Notes: generated from the letters alone by a model not told the origin. A stretch of 64,000 nucleotides of DNA from Miniimonas arenae (GCF_006351005.1 NZ_VENP01000002.1:62001-126000); one strand, 5' to 3'; positions 47,299 to 57,487 are shown, counted from the first letter of the stretch. Translations and numbers: made by a program.

Positions 47299-48288
47299 CT
47301 ATCCGGTGGGTGCGTCGGTGGCGCCCGCGGTGGGGTCGCCACCGGGCTGGCCCTCGGTCCCGGACGGGCCGACCGCGACGTCGCCCGTGGCGAGGATGTC
47401 GGCGACGTAGACGAGCGTGTCCTGCCCGTTGCCGTCCGCCGGCGGCACGACGACGAGGACCTGCGAGCCCACCGTCTGCTCGACGAGCCCGGCCAGGAGG
47501 CCGGTCGGCAAGTCCGCGAGCGCCACGGCGCGCGGCGCCACGCCCCACGTCGAGTCCGCGACGGCGCCGTCGGACCAGCGCACCGCCACCAGCTGCAGCA
47601 CCACGGACTGGCCGAGCGTCACCTGGGGGCCCGCACCCTTGATGAGCACGGTCGAGGCGACGCTGACGGGCGGCGCGGCGTCGGGGATCGCGACGGTGGG
47701 CGCGCCGTCGTCGGCGAGCGTGACGGTCGGCATCGCCGGGAGCGGCTCGAGCGGCTCCCCCTGCGCACGCAGCGGGAGCAGGTCCAGGACCAGCACGTGG
47801 GGGTTCGGGTCGGCGTCGGTGCCGAGCTCCACGCGGAGCAGGCGCGAGCCGATCGTCGCGCCCTCGAGCAGGTCGTACAGCGGCTGGCCGAGGTCGTCGA
47901 CGCTGAACGTGCGGATCTCGGGCAGGCCCTCGTACGTGTCGGCGACCACCTCGCCCGTCGTGACGTTCTCGGCCAGGTAGTCCGCGAGGACGCTCTGACC
48001 GTCCACGAGGACCGGGCCGTCGCCCGTGACGAGCGTGGCGGTCGACGTCTCCCCCACCGTGAAGCCGTCCGGGATCGTGATCGTGGGCCGGATCCCGAAG
48101 TCCCCCGCCACCTCGATCGTCGGCGCCGCACCCGGCTCGGGCGCGGTCGTCGGCGTGCAGCCGGCGACGGCGAGCACGAGGGCGCCCAGCACCGCAAGTC
48201 CGCCCAGCGCACGCCGGCCGCGGCGCACCGACCGCGCACCCGGCGCGCCCGTGGAGCGGCCGCGCGGCGTCGCGACGGCGGCGCTCAC
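47299..48288 (-). CDS. FKBP-type peptidyl-prolyl isomerase lipoprotein
   Basis: A surface lipoprotein of 329 residues. The basic N-terminus runs into 'LVLAVAGC', with the Cys at about 44 as the lipidation site. Two FKBP-like modules follow: about 75-190 ('[18 protein letters not shown]') and about 200-300 ('[20 protein letters not shown]', '[14 protein letters not shown]'). FKBP domains isomerise prolyl bonds and help fold exported proteins. The tail is Gly/Ala/Thr-rich. GTG 48288 overlaps the pafA stop (GTGA). FKBP genes after pafA are common in actinobacteria. Confidence 0.86.
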   Translation of the reverse strand: MSAAVATPRGRSTGAPGARSVRRGRRALGGLAVLGALVLAVAGCTPTTAPEPGAAPTIEVAGDFGIRPTITIPDGFTVGETSTATLVTGDGPVLVDGQSVLADYLAENVTTGEVVADTYEGLPEIRTFSVDDLGQPLYDLLEGATIGSRLLRVELGTDADPNPHVLVLDLLPLRAQGEPLEPLPAMPTVTLADDGAPTVAIPDAAPPVSVASTVLIKGAGPQVTLGQSVVLQLVAVRWSDGAVADSTWGVAPRAVALADLPTGLLAGLVEQTVGSQVLVVVPPADGNGQDTLVYVADILATGDVAVGPSGTEGQPGGDPTAGATDAPTG

Positions 48289-49706
48289 GACCGCATGCTC
48301 TCGATGAGCCGGTCCACCCGCTCGTCGTGCGACCGGAACGGGTCGGCGCACAGCACCGTGCGCTGGGCCGCGTCGTTGAGCTTGAGGTGGACCCAGTCGA
48401 CCGTGTGGTCGCGCCGCGCCTCCTGCGCGGCGCGGACGAACGACCCGCGCAGGCGTGCCCGCGTGGTCTGCGGGGGCTCCTCGGTCGCCGTCTCGACCTC
48501 CTCGGGGGTGGTGAGGCGCCGCACGAGCCCGCGTGCCACGAGGGTCCCGAGCAGGCCGTCCGCGGGCGAGATGTCGTGATAGGCCAGCAGCAGCCGGGCG
48601 ATCCGCGGGTCGGTGAGGCCCACGCCGTGCCGCTCGGTGTAGCGGTGCACGAGGCGCTCCTTGATCGCCCAGTCCAGCTCGGTGTGCACGAGCGTGTGGT
48701 CGCCGGTCGCGACGGCGCGCAGACCCCGCTCCCACAGGTCCAGCACCCAGGCGGTGCTCGCCGAGTCGTCTCCCGTGCTCGCGACGAAGTCGCGCGCCTT
48801 GCCGAGCAGCTCGTCCTGGATGTCCAGCGCCGTGATCGTGCCGCCCCCGCCACGCGCGAGGCTCGCGCGCCCGGTGATGTCGTGGCTGATGTCGCGGATC
48901 GCCCGGACCGGGTTCTCCAGCGTGACGTCGCGCAGGTGCACGCCGTTCTCGAGCATCCGCAGGACGAGGTCGGTGGTGCCGAGCTTGAGCATCGTGGTGG
49001 GCTCGGCCATCGTCGAGTCCCCCACGATGACGTGCAGGCGGCGGTAGGCCTCGGCGTCGGCGTGCGGCTCGTCCCGGGTGTTGATGATGGGCCGGGACCG
49101 GGTGGTCGCCGAGGACACGGTCTCCCAGATGTGGTCGGCGCGCTGGGAGAAGCAGTACCGCGCCCCGCGCGGACCCTCCAGGACGTGCCCGGCACCGGTG
49201 AGCAGCTGCCGCGTGACGAAGAACGGCACGAGCACCTCGGCGGTGCGCGCGAAGTCCGAGCGCCGGCGCAGGAGGTAGTTCTCGTGGCACCCGAACGAGT
49301 TGCCCACCGAGTCCACGTTGTTGCGCAGCAGGTGCAGCCGCCCGGGCAGACCCTCGGCGGCCATCCGGTCGTTCGCGTCCTGGGCGAGGTCGGCGAGGAT
49401 CCGCACTCCGGCGGCGTCCTGCACGACCGCCTGGTGGATGTCGTCCGCCTCGGCCGTGGCGTACTCGGGATGGCTGCCGACGTCGAGGTAGAGGCGGGCG
49501 CCGTTGCGCAGGAACACGTTGCTGGACCGGCCCCACGCCACGACGGTGCGGAACAGGTAGCGGGCGGCCTCGTCGGCCGACATCCCGCGGTCGTCGGGGC
49601 TCGCGCAGGTGATCCCGTACTCCGTCTCGAGCCCGAAGATCCGCCGCGTCTGCACGCTCGGGCGAGCCACGCCGTCGGGAGCCGCCGCCGCGGCCGGCGC
49701 GCTCAC
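48285..49706 (-). CDS. pafA: Pup--protein ligase PafA
   Basis: Ligates the C-terminal glutamate of Pup to lysines of target proteins using ATP, 473 residues. The carboxylate-amine ligase fold is recognisable in '[13 protein letters not shown]', '[18 protein letters not shown]' with the catalytic Asp, '[18 protein letters not shown]' and '[13 protein letters not shown]'. It lacks the long Dop loop found after the first strand in the homologous Dop. GTG 49706 overlaps the prcA stop; a GTG 12 codons downstream is an alternative closer to the usual family start. Confidence 0.96.
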   Translation of the reverse strand: MSAPAAAAAPDGVARPSVQTRRIFGLETEYGITCASPDDRGMSADEAARYLFRTVVAWGRSSNVFLRNGARLYLDVGSHPEYATAEADDIHQAVVQDAAGVRILADLAQDANDRMAAEGLPGRLHLLRNNVDSVGNSFGCHENYLLRRRSDFARTAEVLVPFFVTRQLLTGAGHVLEGPRGARYCFSQRADHIWETVSSATTRSRPIINTRDEPHADAEAYRRLHVIVGDSTMAEPTTMLKLGTTDLVLRMLENGVHLRDVTLENPVRAIRDISHDITGRASLARGGGGTITALDIQDELLGKARDFVASTGDDSASTAWVLDLWERGLRAVATGDHTLVHTELDWAIKERLVHRYTERHGVGLTDPRIARLLLAYHDISPADGLLGTLVARGLVRRLTTPEEVETATEEPPQTTRARLRGSFVRAAQEARRDHTVDWVHLKLNDAAQRTVLCADPFRSHDERVDRLIESMRS

Positions 49707-50419
49707 GCGAGGTCCTGCGACGTGCCCCGCGAGACACTTTGCAGCACCGGGTCGTGCGGGCCGAGGCGACGGAACGCCCGGCCGGGCACGCCGCGCTCGA
49801 GCACCGCGGCCTCGAGCTGCTGCGCCTCGATCGGCGCCGGCGCCTCGCCGTCGCGCGCCTCCAGCGCGGTGCGGGCCAGGGCGAACGCGTCCGCGAGGCT
49901 GAGCCCGGCACGCCAGCCCTCGCCCACGAGGCGCGTGCGCAGCTCGGCGTCGCCGCCGATCACCACGAACCCGGGCTCCTCGCCCAGCGCACCGTCGAAC
50001 GAGAGCCGGTAGAGCTGGTCGTCCGCGGGGGTCGGGCCGACCTCCGCGACGACGAGCTCGACCTCGTACGGCTTGGTCTCGGACGTGAACACCGAGCCGA
50101 GCGTCTGCGCGTAGGAGTTGGCGAGCGCGTGCACCGTGACGTCGGAGCGGTCGTAGGAGAAGCCGCGCAGGTCCGCGTAGCGGATGCCTGCCACCCGCAG
50201 CGACTCGAACTCGTGGTACTTGCCGACCGCGGCGAACGCGATCCGGTCGTAGATCTCCGAGATCTTGTGCAGCGCGCGGGAGGGGTTGTGGGTGAGGAAC
50301 AGGATCCCGGCGTCGTACGTGAGCACGACGACGGAGCGACCCCGCGCGATGCCCTTGCGCGCGTAGTCGGCCCGGTCCTTCATGAACTGCTCGGGCGAGA
50401 CGTAGAACGGCGTGCTCAT
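49703..50419 (-). CDS. prcA: 20S proteasome alpha subunit
   Basis: Forms the outer, gating rings of the 20S core particle, 238 residues. The alpha signature opens with '[25 protein letters not shown]' (residues 5-29), the start of the gating N-terminus and helix H0, followed by the core fold ('[19 protein letters not shown]'). It has no catalytic Thr, as expected. ATG 50419 has GGAG 9 bases upstream, 11 bases after prcB. Its stop overlaps pafA. Confidence 0.96.
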   Translation of the reverse strand: MSTPFYVSPEQFMKDRADYARKGIARGRSVVVLTYDAGILFLTHNPSRALHKISEIYDRIAFAAVGKYHEFESLRVAGIRYADLRGFSYDRSDVTVHALANSYAQTLGSVFTSETKPYEVELVVAEVGPTPADDQLYRLSFDGALGEEPGFVVIGGDAELRTRLVGEGWRAGLSLADAFALARTALEARDGEAPAPIEAQQLEAAVLERGVPGRAFRRLGPHDPVLQSVSRGTSQDLA

Positions 50420-50430
50420 CGGGTCGCTCC

Positions 50431-51255
50431 TCAGTCCCGTCGCGCCTGGCTGCGCAGCGCCAGGATCCGTTCGACGTGCCCGGCGAGCTCGAGGTCGCCG
50501 ATGCGCCGGTACCCGCCCTCGTCCACGACGGCGACGACGGGGAAGATGCCGCGCACGAGGTCGACGCCCCCGGTCGCCGAGTCGTCGTCGGCGGCGTCCA
50601 GCAGGGACGCGACGGCGATCTCGACGCCCTCGGACTCGGTGAGGTGGGTGTGCCAGAGGTTCTTCAGCGTGCCGCGGGCGAAGATCGCGCCCGACCCGAT
50701 CGCGTGGTGGTTGCGCTCGGCGTAGCGCCCGCCGACCGCGTCGTAGGAGTACAGGCGGGCCGCGGCCGCCGCGGCGTCGAAGCCCGCGAGCAGCGGCAGG
50801 GCGAGCAGCCCGCGCGCCGCGAGCTCGAGGTTGGCGCGCACGAGGTGCGCGAGGCGGTTGGCCTTGCCCTCCAGCGACAGCGGGGTGCCGACGATCTTCT
50901 CGTAGTGCTCGAGCTCGAGCTGGAAGAGGCGGACGAGCTCGAGGCCGATGCCCGCGGTGCCCGCGATGCCGATGACGCAGGAGCGGTCGGCGGGGAACAC
51001 CTTCTCGATCTCCCGGTGCGCGATCATGCTGCCGGCCGTGGCGCGCCGGTCCCCCGCCATCACCACGCCGCCCGCGTAGGACAGCGCGACGATCGTGGTC
51101 GCGTGGGTCTGCTCCGGCGCCGGGGCGACGTCGAGCCGCGCACTCACGACGTCGGGCGCCACGACGCGGGCGAAGTCGAGGAACGACATGCCGGACACGT
51201 CGAGGTAGGCGGGTCCGAGCCCGCCGCGGGCGCCCGAGCCGTGACCGGCGGTCAC
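50431..51255 (-). CDS. prcB: 20S proteasome beta subunit
   Basis: Catalytic inner-ring subunit, 274 residues. A propeptide of about 52 residues ends at 'EQTHA', after which Thr53 becomes the N-terminal nucleophile ('[11 protein letters not shown]'). The propeptide usually ends in Gly just before the Thr; here that residue is Ala. The beta fold continues with '[24 protein letters not shown]' (the active-site Asp and Lys counterparts). GTG 51255 overlaps the pup stop (GTGA), coupling the two. Confidence 0.96.
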   Translation of the reverse strand: MTAGHGSGARGGLGPAYLDVSGMSFLDFARVVAPDVVSARLDVAPAPEQTHATTIVALSYAGGVVMAGDRRATAGSMIAHREIEKVFPADRSCVIGIAGTAGIGLELVRLFQLELEHYEKIVGTPLSLEGKANRLAHLVRANLELAARGLLALPLLAGFDAAAAAARLYSYDAVGGRYAERNHHAIGSGAIFARGTLKNLWHTHLTESEGVEIAVASLLDAADDDSATGGVDLVRGIFPVVAVVDEGGYRRIGDLELAGHVERILALRSQARRD

Positions 51256-51431
51256 TGCCCGCCCTTCTGGACGAACCCTCGCACGAACGACTCCGCGTTC
51301 TGCTCGAGGACGTCGTCGATCTCGTCGAGCAGGTCGTCGACCGCCTGCGTGTTGGCCTGCACAGCCGCGGGGACCGGGGCGTCGGGCTCCTCGCCGTCGC
51401 CGCGGGCGGGGGTGTGGTGCTGCTGGGTCAT
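51252..51431 (-). CDS. pup: Prokaryotic ubiquitin-like protein Pup
   Basis: The 59-residue protein tag of the pupylation system, easily missed because of its size. It starts 'MTQQHHTPARGDGEE', is largely disordered, contains the Arc/Mpa-binding segment 'VDDLLDEIDDVLEQNAESF' that forms a coiled coil with the ATPase, and ends 'VQKGGQ'. The terminal Gln means Dop must deamidate it to Glu before PafA can use it. ATG 51431 has an AGGAGGAG 5-6 bases upstream, among the strongest ribosome binding sites in the window. It lies between dop and prcB, with 34 bases to dop. Confidence 0.97.
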   Translation of the reverse strand: MTQQHHTPARGDGEEPDAPVPAAVQANTQAVDDLLDEIDDVLEQNAESFVRGFVQKGGQ

Positions 51432-51465
51432 GGCCGTCTCCTCCTGCCGAACGGGCTCGTCGATC

Positions 51466-53157
51466 CTATGCCGAGGCGGGCGCGGCGGACGGGGGGATCG
51501 CCTCCGGCGTCGCGCCGGTGAGGCGCGCGAGCAGCGCTCCCGCGTCGGGCGAGGCGTCCAGGAGCGGCCCCAGCAGCGCGCGCGTGCCGCGGGTCGGGTC
51601 CGTCATCGGCACGCGCACCAGCGTGGGCTCGCTCGGCACGTCGAGCACGAGCCCGTTCCAGCCGGCGGCGGCCACGGCGTCGGGGTACCGGCGCACGGCC
51701 TCGCCGCGGAAGTAGGCGCGCGTGTCGACCGGGGGGTGCACGACGGCGTCGCTCACCTCCTGCTCGGTGGCGAGGGTCGCGACGGCGCCGGCGGCGCGCA
51801 GGCGGGCGTAGAGGCCGCGCTCGGGCCGCACGTCCGACCACTGCAGGTCCACGGCGGCGACCTTCGCGTGGTCCCACGCGAGGTGGTGCCGCGCCCGCAG
51901 GGCCTCGAGCACCTGGAGCTTGGCGAGCCACTCGACCTCGCGCGCGGCCGCCGGGCGGTCGCTGCGCAGGAGCCCGAGGAGCCGGTCCCAGGTCGCCACG
52001 ACGCGCGCCTCGTCCTCGTCCAGCCGGTCGGTCAGCACCTGGCGCACCCCGTCGAGGTAGGCGCGCTGGATCTCCCAGGCCGTCGCCGTGCCGCCGTCGG
52101 CCAGCTCGAGCCCCTCCTCGAGGGTGAGGTCGCGGCTGACCCGGTGCACGGCGTCGACCGGGTCGGCCAGCGCCAGGCCGGCCCACGCGTCGGGCACCGC
52201 GAGGACGCCGGGAGTGTCGCCGTCGGCGGCGGGGTCTGCCGAACCGCCCAGGACCGCGGCCTCGAGCACCCCGAGCACGAGCGACGTCATCCCGAGCTTG
52301 AGGTAGGTCGCCGTCTCGGAGCAGTTGGCGTCGCCGATGATGACGTGCAGGCGGCGGAACCGCTGCGGGTCGGCGTGCGGCTCGTCGCGGGTGTTGACGA
52401 TGGGGCGCCGCAGGGTCGTCTCGAGCCCGACGTGCGCCTCGATGTAGTCGGCCCGCTGCGAGAGCTGGAAGCCGGGCTCCTCCCCCGCCTGGCCCAGGCC
52501 CACCCGGCCCGCCCCCACGAGGATCGTGCGGGTGACGAGGAACGGGGTCAGGTAACGCACGAGCTCGTCGAACGGCACGTCGCGCCGCACGAGGAAGTTC
52601 TCGTGGGTGCCGTAGCTGGCGCCCTTGCCGTCCACGTTGTTCTTGTACAGGTGCACCTCGGGCGTGTGCGGGTTCGCCGCGAGCGTGCGCACGGCGGACA
52701 GCATGACCTCCTCGCCCGCGCGGTCCCACCGCACGCCGTCCAGGGCCGAGGCGACCTCGGGGCTGGAGTACTCGGGGTGGGCGTGGTCGACGTAGAGCCG
52801 TGCGCCGTTGGTGAGCAGCATGTTCGCCGCCGCGGGGTCGTCACGCTCGAGGTCCTGCGGCCGGTGCCGCCGCAGCAGAGGGCCGTCCAGGTGGCCCGGG
52901 TCCGCGTCGTCGCCGCTGGGCGCGGGCCGGTCCGGGTCGTCGGTGAGCTGGCTGGGGTGGGCCGCGGCGCCGTCCAGGCGCCACCCGCGCGCGTCGCTGA
53001 GCGGGTCCTCGCCCTCGTAGCTCCACCGCGTCCGGCTGCGCCGGCCGCTCGCCTGCGCGTACGCGGCCACGACGAGCGCCGAGAGCGCCATCGGGTTCTG
53101 CCGCACGCCGTCGCCGCCGAGGATGCCGTACTCGGTCTCGATTCCCATCACCCGCAC
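51466..53157 (-). CDS. dop: Pup deamidase/depupylase Dop
   Basis: Deamidates the C-terminal Gln of Pup and removes Pup from substrates, 563 residues. It shares the PafA fold ('VMGIETEYGILGG', 'GARLYVDHAHPEYSSPE' with the key Asp, 'NNVDGKGASYGTHENFLV', '[13 protein letters not shown]') but has the characteristic extra Dop loop near residues 35-90 ('RTRWSYEGEDPL'). GTG 53157 is used: a TAGCCT box ends 6 bases before it, so the dop-pup-prcBA-pafA unit probably starts as a leaderless transcript. Confidence 0.96.
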   Translation of the reverse strand: MRVMGIETEYGILGGDGVRQNPMALSALVVAAYAQASGRRSRTRWSYEGEDPLSDARGWRLDGAAAHPSQLTDDPDRPAPSGDDADPGHLDGPLLRRHRPQDLERDDPAAANMLLTNGARLYVDHAHPEYSSPEVASALDGVRWDRAGEEVMLSAVRTLAANPHTPEVHLYKNNVDGKGASYGTHENFLVRRDVPFDELVRYLTPFLVTRTILVGAGRVGLGQAGEEPGFQLSQRADYIEAHVGLETTLRRPIVNTRDEPHADPQRFRRLHVIIGDANCSETATYLKLGMTSLVLGVLEAAVLGGSADPAADGDTPGVLAVPDAWAGLALADPVDAVHRVSRDLTLEEGLELADGGTATAWEIQRAYLDGVRQVLTDRLDEDEARVVATWDRLLGLLRSDRPAAAREVEWLAKLQVLEALRARHHLAWDHAKVAAVDLQWSDVRPERGLYARLRAAGAVATLATEQEVSDAVVHPPVDTRAYFRGEAVRRYPDAVAAAGWNGLVLDVPSEPTLVRVPMTDPTRGTRALLGPLLDASPDAGALLARLTGATPEAIPPSAAPASA

Positions 53158-53163
53158 CCGACC

Positions 53164-53169
53164 AGGCTA
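53164..53169 (-). promoter_or_regulatory. -10 box for leaderless dop
   Basis: TAGCCT on the minus strand, 6 bases before the dop GTG, with no Shine-Dalgarno sequence between. It is the only promoter-like box before the proteasome genes in this 159-base gap. Confidence 0.55.
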
Positions 53170-53200
53170 CGTCTCCGCCGACACCGACCCTCCCGCTCGG

Positions 53201-53304
53201 GCGCGACGCCCTCGCGGAGCCGGCGCGACGCCCTCGCGGAGCGGCGCGACGCCCTCGCGGAGCCGGCGCGACGCCCTCGCGGAGCGGCGCAACGCCCTCG
53301 CGGA
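53201..53304. repeat. 21/22-base tandem repeat between arc and dop
   Basis: Five copies of a unit beginning GCGCGACGCCCTCGCGGAGC, at 53201, 53223, 53244, 53266 and 53287 (alternating 22 and 21 bases, the last truncated with one G-to-A change). The block starts 31 bases upstream of the dop -10 box and ends 12 bases before the arc stop. Confidence 0.88.
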
Positions 53305-53316
53305 CAGGGAGGAGGG

Positions 53317-54945
53317 TCAGAGGTACTGGCCGGGGTTCGCGATCGTCTCCACCGAGCGGGGCGCCGGCACGGCGGCCGAGCCCGCGATCTTCTGCACGAT
53401 GGTGCGCACGAAGACGATCCGCTCACCCTTGCGGCCCGAGACACGCGCCCAGTCGTCCGGGTTGGTGGTGTTCGGGAGGTCCTCGTTCTCGTGGAACTCC
53501 GCCGTCACCGCGGTGAGCAGGTGCTGCACCGAGACCCCGCGCGGAGCGCCCGCGAGCACGTCCTTGATGGCCGACTTCTTCGCGCGGTCCACGATGTTGC
53601 GCATCATGGCGCCGGACGCGAAGTCCTTGAAGTAGAGGACCTCCCGGTCCCCGCTCGCGTACGTGACCTCGAGGAACTCGTTCTCCGCGCCCGTGGAGTA
53701 CATCCGCTCGACGGTGGCGTCGATCATCGCGGCGACCGTGGCGTCGGCGTCGCCGCCGTGCCGCGCCAGGTCGTCCGGGTGCAGCGGCACGGTGGGCAGC
53801 AGGTACTTGGCGAGGATGTCGCGCGCGGCCTCGGCGTCGGGCCGCTCGATCTTGATCTTCACGTCGAGGCGCCCCGGGCGCAGGATCGCCGGGTCGATCA
53901 TGTCCTCGCGGTTGGAGGCGCCGATGACGATGACGTTGTCGAGGCGCTCCACGCCGTCGATCTCGGCGAGCAGCTGGGGCACGACCGTGGTCTCGACGTC
54001 GGAGGAGATGCCGGTGCCGCGGGTGCGGAAGAGCGACTCCATCTCGTCGAAGAAGACGACGACCGGCACGCCCTCGGCGGCGCGCTCGCGCGCCCGGGCG
54101 AAGATCAGCCGGATGTGCCGCTCGGTCTCGCCGACGAACTTGTTGAGCAGCTCGGGGCCCTTGACGTTGAGGAACGACGAGCGCACCGCGCCCTCGCCCG
54201 CCGCCGCCGAGACGGTGCGCGCGAGCGACGCCGCGACGGCCTTGGCGATGAGCGTCTTGCCGCACCCGGGCGGCCCGTACAGCAGCAGGCCCTTGGGCGG
54301 GGTGAGGCCGTGCTCGCGGAAGAGCTCGGGGTTGCCGAACGGCAGCTCGACGGCGTCGCGGATCGCCTCGATCTGGTCGGCGAGGCCGCCGATGTCGGTG
54401 AACTCGACGTCGGGCACCTCCTCCAGGACGAGCTCCTCGACCTCCGAGCGCGGGATCTTCTCCAGCACGAAGCCCGATCGCGTGTCGATCGTGAGGGCGT
54501 CGCCCACGCGCACGCCGGTCTCGGCGAGCTGTCCCGCGAGGCGGGCCACCCGCTCCTCGTCGGCGCGGCCGACGACGAGCACGCGGTCGGCGCCCATGAC
54601 CTCCTTGACGCTGACGATCTCGCCCACGTTGTCGAACCCGCCGACGGCGACGAGCGCCATCGCCTCGTTGAGGCGCACCTGGACGCCGGGCCTCAGCCGC
54701 GCGCGGTCGACGGCGGGTGAGACCTGGACGCGCATCGTGCGGCCCGCGGTGACCACGTCGGCGGAGGAGTCCTCGTTCGCGGTCAGCAGGACCGCGTAGC
54801 TGCCCGGCGGCGTGGTGAGCTTCTCGACCTGCTCCTTGAGGTCGACGAGCTCCTGGCGCGCCTTGACGAGCGAGGCGACGAGCCGCTCGTTCTTGGCCGC
54901 GATCGACGCGAGGTTACGCCTGGCCTGCTCGATGTCGTCCGACAC
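53317..54945 (-). CDS. arc: Proteasome-associated ATPase (Arc/Mpa)
   Basis: Hexameric AAA+ unfoldase that recruits pupylated proteins and feeds them to the 20S core, 542 residues. The order is an N-terminal coiled coil (about 5-50) that binds Pup, the tandem OB domains (about 55-190), and the AAA module with Walker A '[13 protein letters not shown]', Walker B '[12 protein letters not shown]' and '[20 protein letters not shown]'. A C-terminal 'GQYL' follows, whose Tyr docks on PrcA. GTG 54945 is chosen because GAGGAGAGG lies about 5 bases upstream. Confidence 0.97.
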   Translation of the reverse strand: MSDDIEQARRNLASIAAKNERLVASLVKARQELVDLKEQVEKLTTPPGSYAVLLTANEDSSADVVTAGRTMRVQVSPAVDRARLRPGVQVRLNEAMALVAVGGFDNVGEIVSVKEVMGADRVLVVGRADEERVARLAGQLAETGVRVGDALTIDTRSGFVLEKIPRSEVEELVLEEVPDVEFTDIGGLADQIEAIRDAVELPFGNPELFREHGLTPPKGLLLYGPPGCGKTLIAKAVAASLARTVSAAAGEGAVRSSFLNVKGPELLNKFVGETERHIRLIFARARERAAEGVPVVVFFDEMESLFRTRGTGISSDVETTVVPQLLAEIDGVERLDNVIVIGASNREDMIDPAILRPGRLDVKIKIERPDAEAARDILAKYLLPTVPLHPDDLARHGGDADATVAAMIDATVERMYSTGAENEFLEVTYASGDREVLYFKDFASGAMMRNIVDRAKKSAIKDVLAGAPRGVSVQHLLTAVTAEFHENEDLPNTTNPDDWARVSGRKGERIVFVRTIVQKIAGSAAVPAPRSVETIANPGQYL

Positions 54946-55009
54946 GGACCTCTCCTCTCGGCTGGCGGTCAGGGCCTGCCTCCAGGGTAGGCCGACTCGC
55001 GCGGGGAGT

Positions 55010-56212
55010 TCAGTCGGTCTCGTCACCTGGGCGGGCCGTCGCGGCCGACCGGGCCGCTGCGGCCCGCAACGCCGCGCTCTCCCGGCCCGCCTTGCGCGCC
55101 TTCTTCTCGGTCACCACGGGCTCGCCGAAGTCGGCCGGGCTCCAGTCGTCCCCGATCTGGACCCGGGCCGCGTCGGCCGCGAGCTGCTCGGCGGCCGCGG
55201 CGTCCTCGGTCTGGGTGGCCTTCTGCGGGCGACGGCGCCGCAGCGGCGGCTCGACCCCGGGCGCCATCCGGCGCGCCGTGACGAGGAACCCGGTGTGCCC
55301 GACCATCCGGTGCTCCGGCCGCACGGCAAGCCCCTCGAGGTGCCAGCCGCGCACGAGGCTCTCCCACGCCGTCGGCTCGGTGAACCGGCCGTCGGCCTTG
55401 AGGTCCTCGGCGAACCGGGACAGCTGCGTGGCGGTGGCGACGTACGCGATCACCACCCCGCCGGGCGCCAGCGCGTCGGCGACGACGTCGATGTTCTCCC
55501 ACGGTGCGAGCATGTCGAGCACCACGCGGTCCACGCTGCCGGGCACGCGCAGGCGCGGCAGGACGTCGGCGAGGTCGCCCGTGGCGAGCTCCCACGCGGG
55601 GTGGTCGGCGCCGAAGAACGCCTCGACGTTGCCGCGCGCGATGACCGCGAAGTCCTCGCGGCGCTCGACCGACAGGAGCGAACCACCGTCGCCGACGGCG
55701 CGCAGCAGCGACATCGTCAGCGCACCCGAGCCGACGCCCGCCTCGACGACGCGGGCGCCCGGGTAGATGTCGGCCATCGCGACGATCTGGCCGGCGTCCT
55801 TGGGGTACACGACCGCGGCGCCGCGCGGCATCGACAGCACGTGGTCGGCGAGCAGAGGGCGCAGCGCGAGGTAGGCGACCCCGAGGGTCGTCTCGACGAC
55901 GGTGCCCTCGGGCCGGCCCACGAGGTCCTCGTGCCGGAAGTAGCCGCGGTGAGTTTGGAAGGACCCGCCCGGGGTGAGGGTGATCGTGGCGGGCCGGCCG
56001 CGCGGGTCGGTGACCTGCACGCGGTCTCCCCAGCGCAGCGGGCCGCGGCGCAGCGCGGCTCCGGTGGGCTCGGCGCGCGGCTCGCCGTCGTGCGCGGCGG
56101 CCGGCTCGCCGTCGTGCGCGGCGGCCGGCTCGCCGTCGTGCGCGGCGGTGGACGCGCCGTCGAGAAGGTCCACTGCCTCGTCGTCGTGCTGGTCGTCGCT
56201 CGGGTCGGTCAC
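55010..56212 (-). CDS. trmI: tRNA (adenine-58-N1)-methyltransferase
   Basis: Methylates A58 in the T-loop of tRNAs, about 400 residues. The core (about 65-330) has the N-terminal beta domain '[18 protein letters not shown]' and '[16 protein letters not shown]', the SAM-binding '[17 protein letters not shown]' and the catalytic '[13 protein letters not shown]'. Both ends are longer than the family: the N-terminus carries an Ala-Ala-His-Asp-Gly-Glu-Pro repeat and the C-terminus about 70 charged residues. GTG 56212 is used, 8 bases after a TAGGCT box. The position next to arc/mpa is conserved in actinobacteria. Confidence 0.93.
   Translation of the reverse strand: MTDPSDDQHDDEAVDLLDGASTAAHDGEPAAAHDGEPAAAHDGEPRAEPTGAALRRGPLRWGDRVQVTDPRGRPATITLTPGGSFQTHRGYFRHEDLVGRPEGTVVETTLGVAYLALRPLLADHVLSMPRGAAVVYPKDAGQIVAMADIYPGARVVEAGVGSGALTMSLLRAVGDGGSLLSVERREDFAVIARGNVEAFFGADHPAWELATGDLADVLPRLRVPGSVDRVVLDMLAPWENIDVVADALAPGGVVIAYVATATQLSRFAEDLKADGRFTEPTAWESLVRGWHLEGLAVRPEHRMVGHTGFLVTARRMAPGVEPPLRRRRPQKATQTEDAAAAEQLAADAARVQIGDDWSPADFGEPVVTEKKARKAGRESAALRAAAARSAATARPGDETD
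56079..56148. repeat. 24-base tandem repeat inside trmI
   Basis: Units at 56079, 56103 and 56127 (the last 22 bases), identical and in frame, encoding repeated AAAHDGEP in the disordered N-terminal extension of the methyltransferase. Confidence 0.85.
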
Positions 56213-56220
56213 GGGCGACG

Positions 56221-56226
56221 AGCCTA
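56221..56226 (-). promoter_or_regulatory. -10 box near trmI start
   Basis: TAGGCT on the minus strand, 8 bases before the GTG of trmI, slightly further than at the other leaderless candidates. Confidence 0.45.
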
Positions 56227-56353
56227 CGGGAGGCCTCCGGCGGCTCGAACGCGCACCTCGAGCACCCCACCCATTCTCGCGACGGGTGGGCGCTCGATCG
56301 AGCCACCCGATCAACGGTCCATCCGCTCATCCGTGCCGCGAAGGCGCTGCGCG

Positions 56354-57487
56354 CTACCGCCCCGGCGGCTGCAGCGCGGCGAGCAGGACGTCCCGCGGAA
56401 CCACGCCGAGCACGCCGTGCTCCGAGACGGCGACGAGCACGTCGCTCGCCCCGATCCCCCGCGCTACCTGGCCGAGCGCGGCCGATCCCTGCAGCGCCGT
56501 GACCACCGCGGTGGCCGGCAGCGCGCGCGCCACTGCGGTGAGCGGCGTGCTCGGCCGGACCGGCCCCGGGACCGCGGCGAGGGCAGCGGGATCCGCGACG
56601 CCCACGACGCTCCCCGCGGGGTCGACGAGCACGATCGCCGGCGGGGCCACGCCCCACGGCGCGGCCGGGACGGCGGCCACGCTGGCGCGCACGTCCACGA
56701 CCTGCGCGGGCCGCAGCAGAGGTCGCAGGTCGAACCCGGCGGCCGACCGACGCGCGCGGCCCAGCCGGATCGACTGCGAGGCGCCGCTCCAGACGAGGTA
56801 CCCGATCACGGCGGCCCACGCCGCGCCCATGAGAGTGGGCTGGCGACCCTGCGCTAGCGGCACGAGCAGGAACCACGCGACGATCACGCCGGCGAGCACG
56901 CGTCCGACCCAGCCGGCGCCGATGGCGCCGGTGTCCCGGTCGCCGGTGACCTTCCAGACGAGCGCCTCGAGAATGCGTCCGCCGTCCAGGGGGCTGCCCG
57001 GCAGGAGGTTGAACACCGCGACGATCGCGTTCGTGTAGGTCAGCGACGCGAGGATGACGGCGGGCAGGCCCGGCTCGACCACACGCAGCAGACCCCAGCC
57101 GACGACGGCGAGCACCCCGTTCGCCAGCGGTCCGGCGGCCGAGACCAGGGCCGAGACGCCCGGGGTGCGCAGGTCCGACCCGAAGCTCGTGTGACCGCCC
57201 CAGAACGTGAGCACGTACTCGCGCACCGGCAGCCCGAGCGCCTTCGCCGCCCCGCCGTGGGCGAGCTCGTGCGCGAGAACGGAGGCGAACAGCAGGATCG
57301 GGAAGCTCGTCGCGGCCAGCACGGCCACCGGGGTGGACAGCCGCGGCGCCGCGAGTTGCACGGTGGGCAGGAAGAGCAGCGTCAGGACGGCCGCGACGAG
57401 GAGCCAGCTGGGCGCGAGGTAGACGGGCGTGCCGCCCACGCTGCCCAGTCGCCAGCGTCGGGCGCCACCCCCACCGGCGATCGTCAC
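56354..57487 (-). CDS. Site-2 protease family protein with CBS domains
   Basis: Intramembrane metalloprotease of family M50, 377 residues. About six membrane helices; zinc ligands are in 'LAHELAHGGAAKAL' (His73, Glu74, His77), with the third ligand in 'NLLPGSPLDGGRILEAL'. The C-terminal 130 residues form a CBS pair ('VDVRASVAAVPAA', 'DVLVAVSEHGVLGVVPRDVLLAAL'), which usually senses adenine nucleotides. The substrate is unknown; the family cleaves anti-sigma factors or membrane proteins. GTG 57487 overlaps the HAD gene stop (GTGA). The 141 bases before trmI contain no gene. Confidence 0.92.
   Translation of the reverse strand: MTIAGGGGARRWRLGSVGGTPVYLAPSWLLVAAVLTLLFLPTVQLAAPRLSTPVAVLAATSFPILLFASVLAHELAHGGAAKALGLPVREYVLTFWGGHTSFGSDLRTPGVSALVSAAGPLANGVLAVVGWGLLRVVEPGLPAVILASLTYTNAIVAVFNLLPGSPLDGGRILEALVWKVTGDRDTGAIGAGWVGRVLAGVIVAWFLLVPLAQGRQPTLMGAAWAAVIGYLVWSGASQSIRLGRARRSAAGFDLRPLLRPAQVVDVRASVAAVPAAPWGVAPPAIVLVDPAGSVVGVADPAALAAVPGPVRPSTPLTAVARALPATAVVTALQGSAALGQVARGIGASDVLVAVSEHGVLGVVPRDVLLAALQPPGR

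Noticed and set aside
50476-54720. A 1414-codon open frame opposite prcB, dop and arc
   Set aside because: It spans several well-supported genes on the other strand and has no domain or signal of its own.
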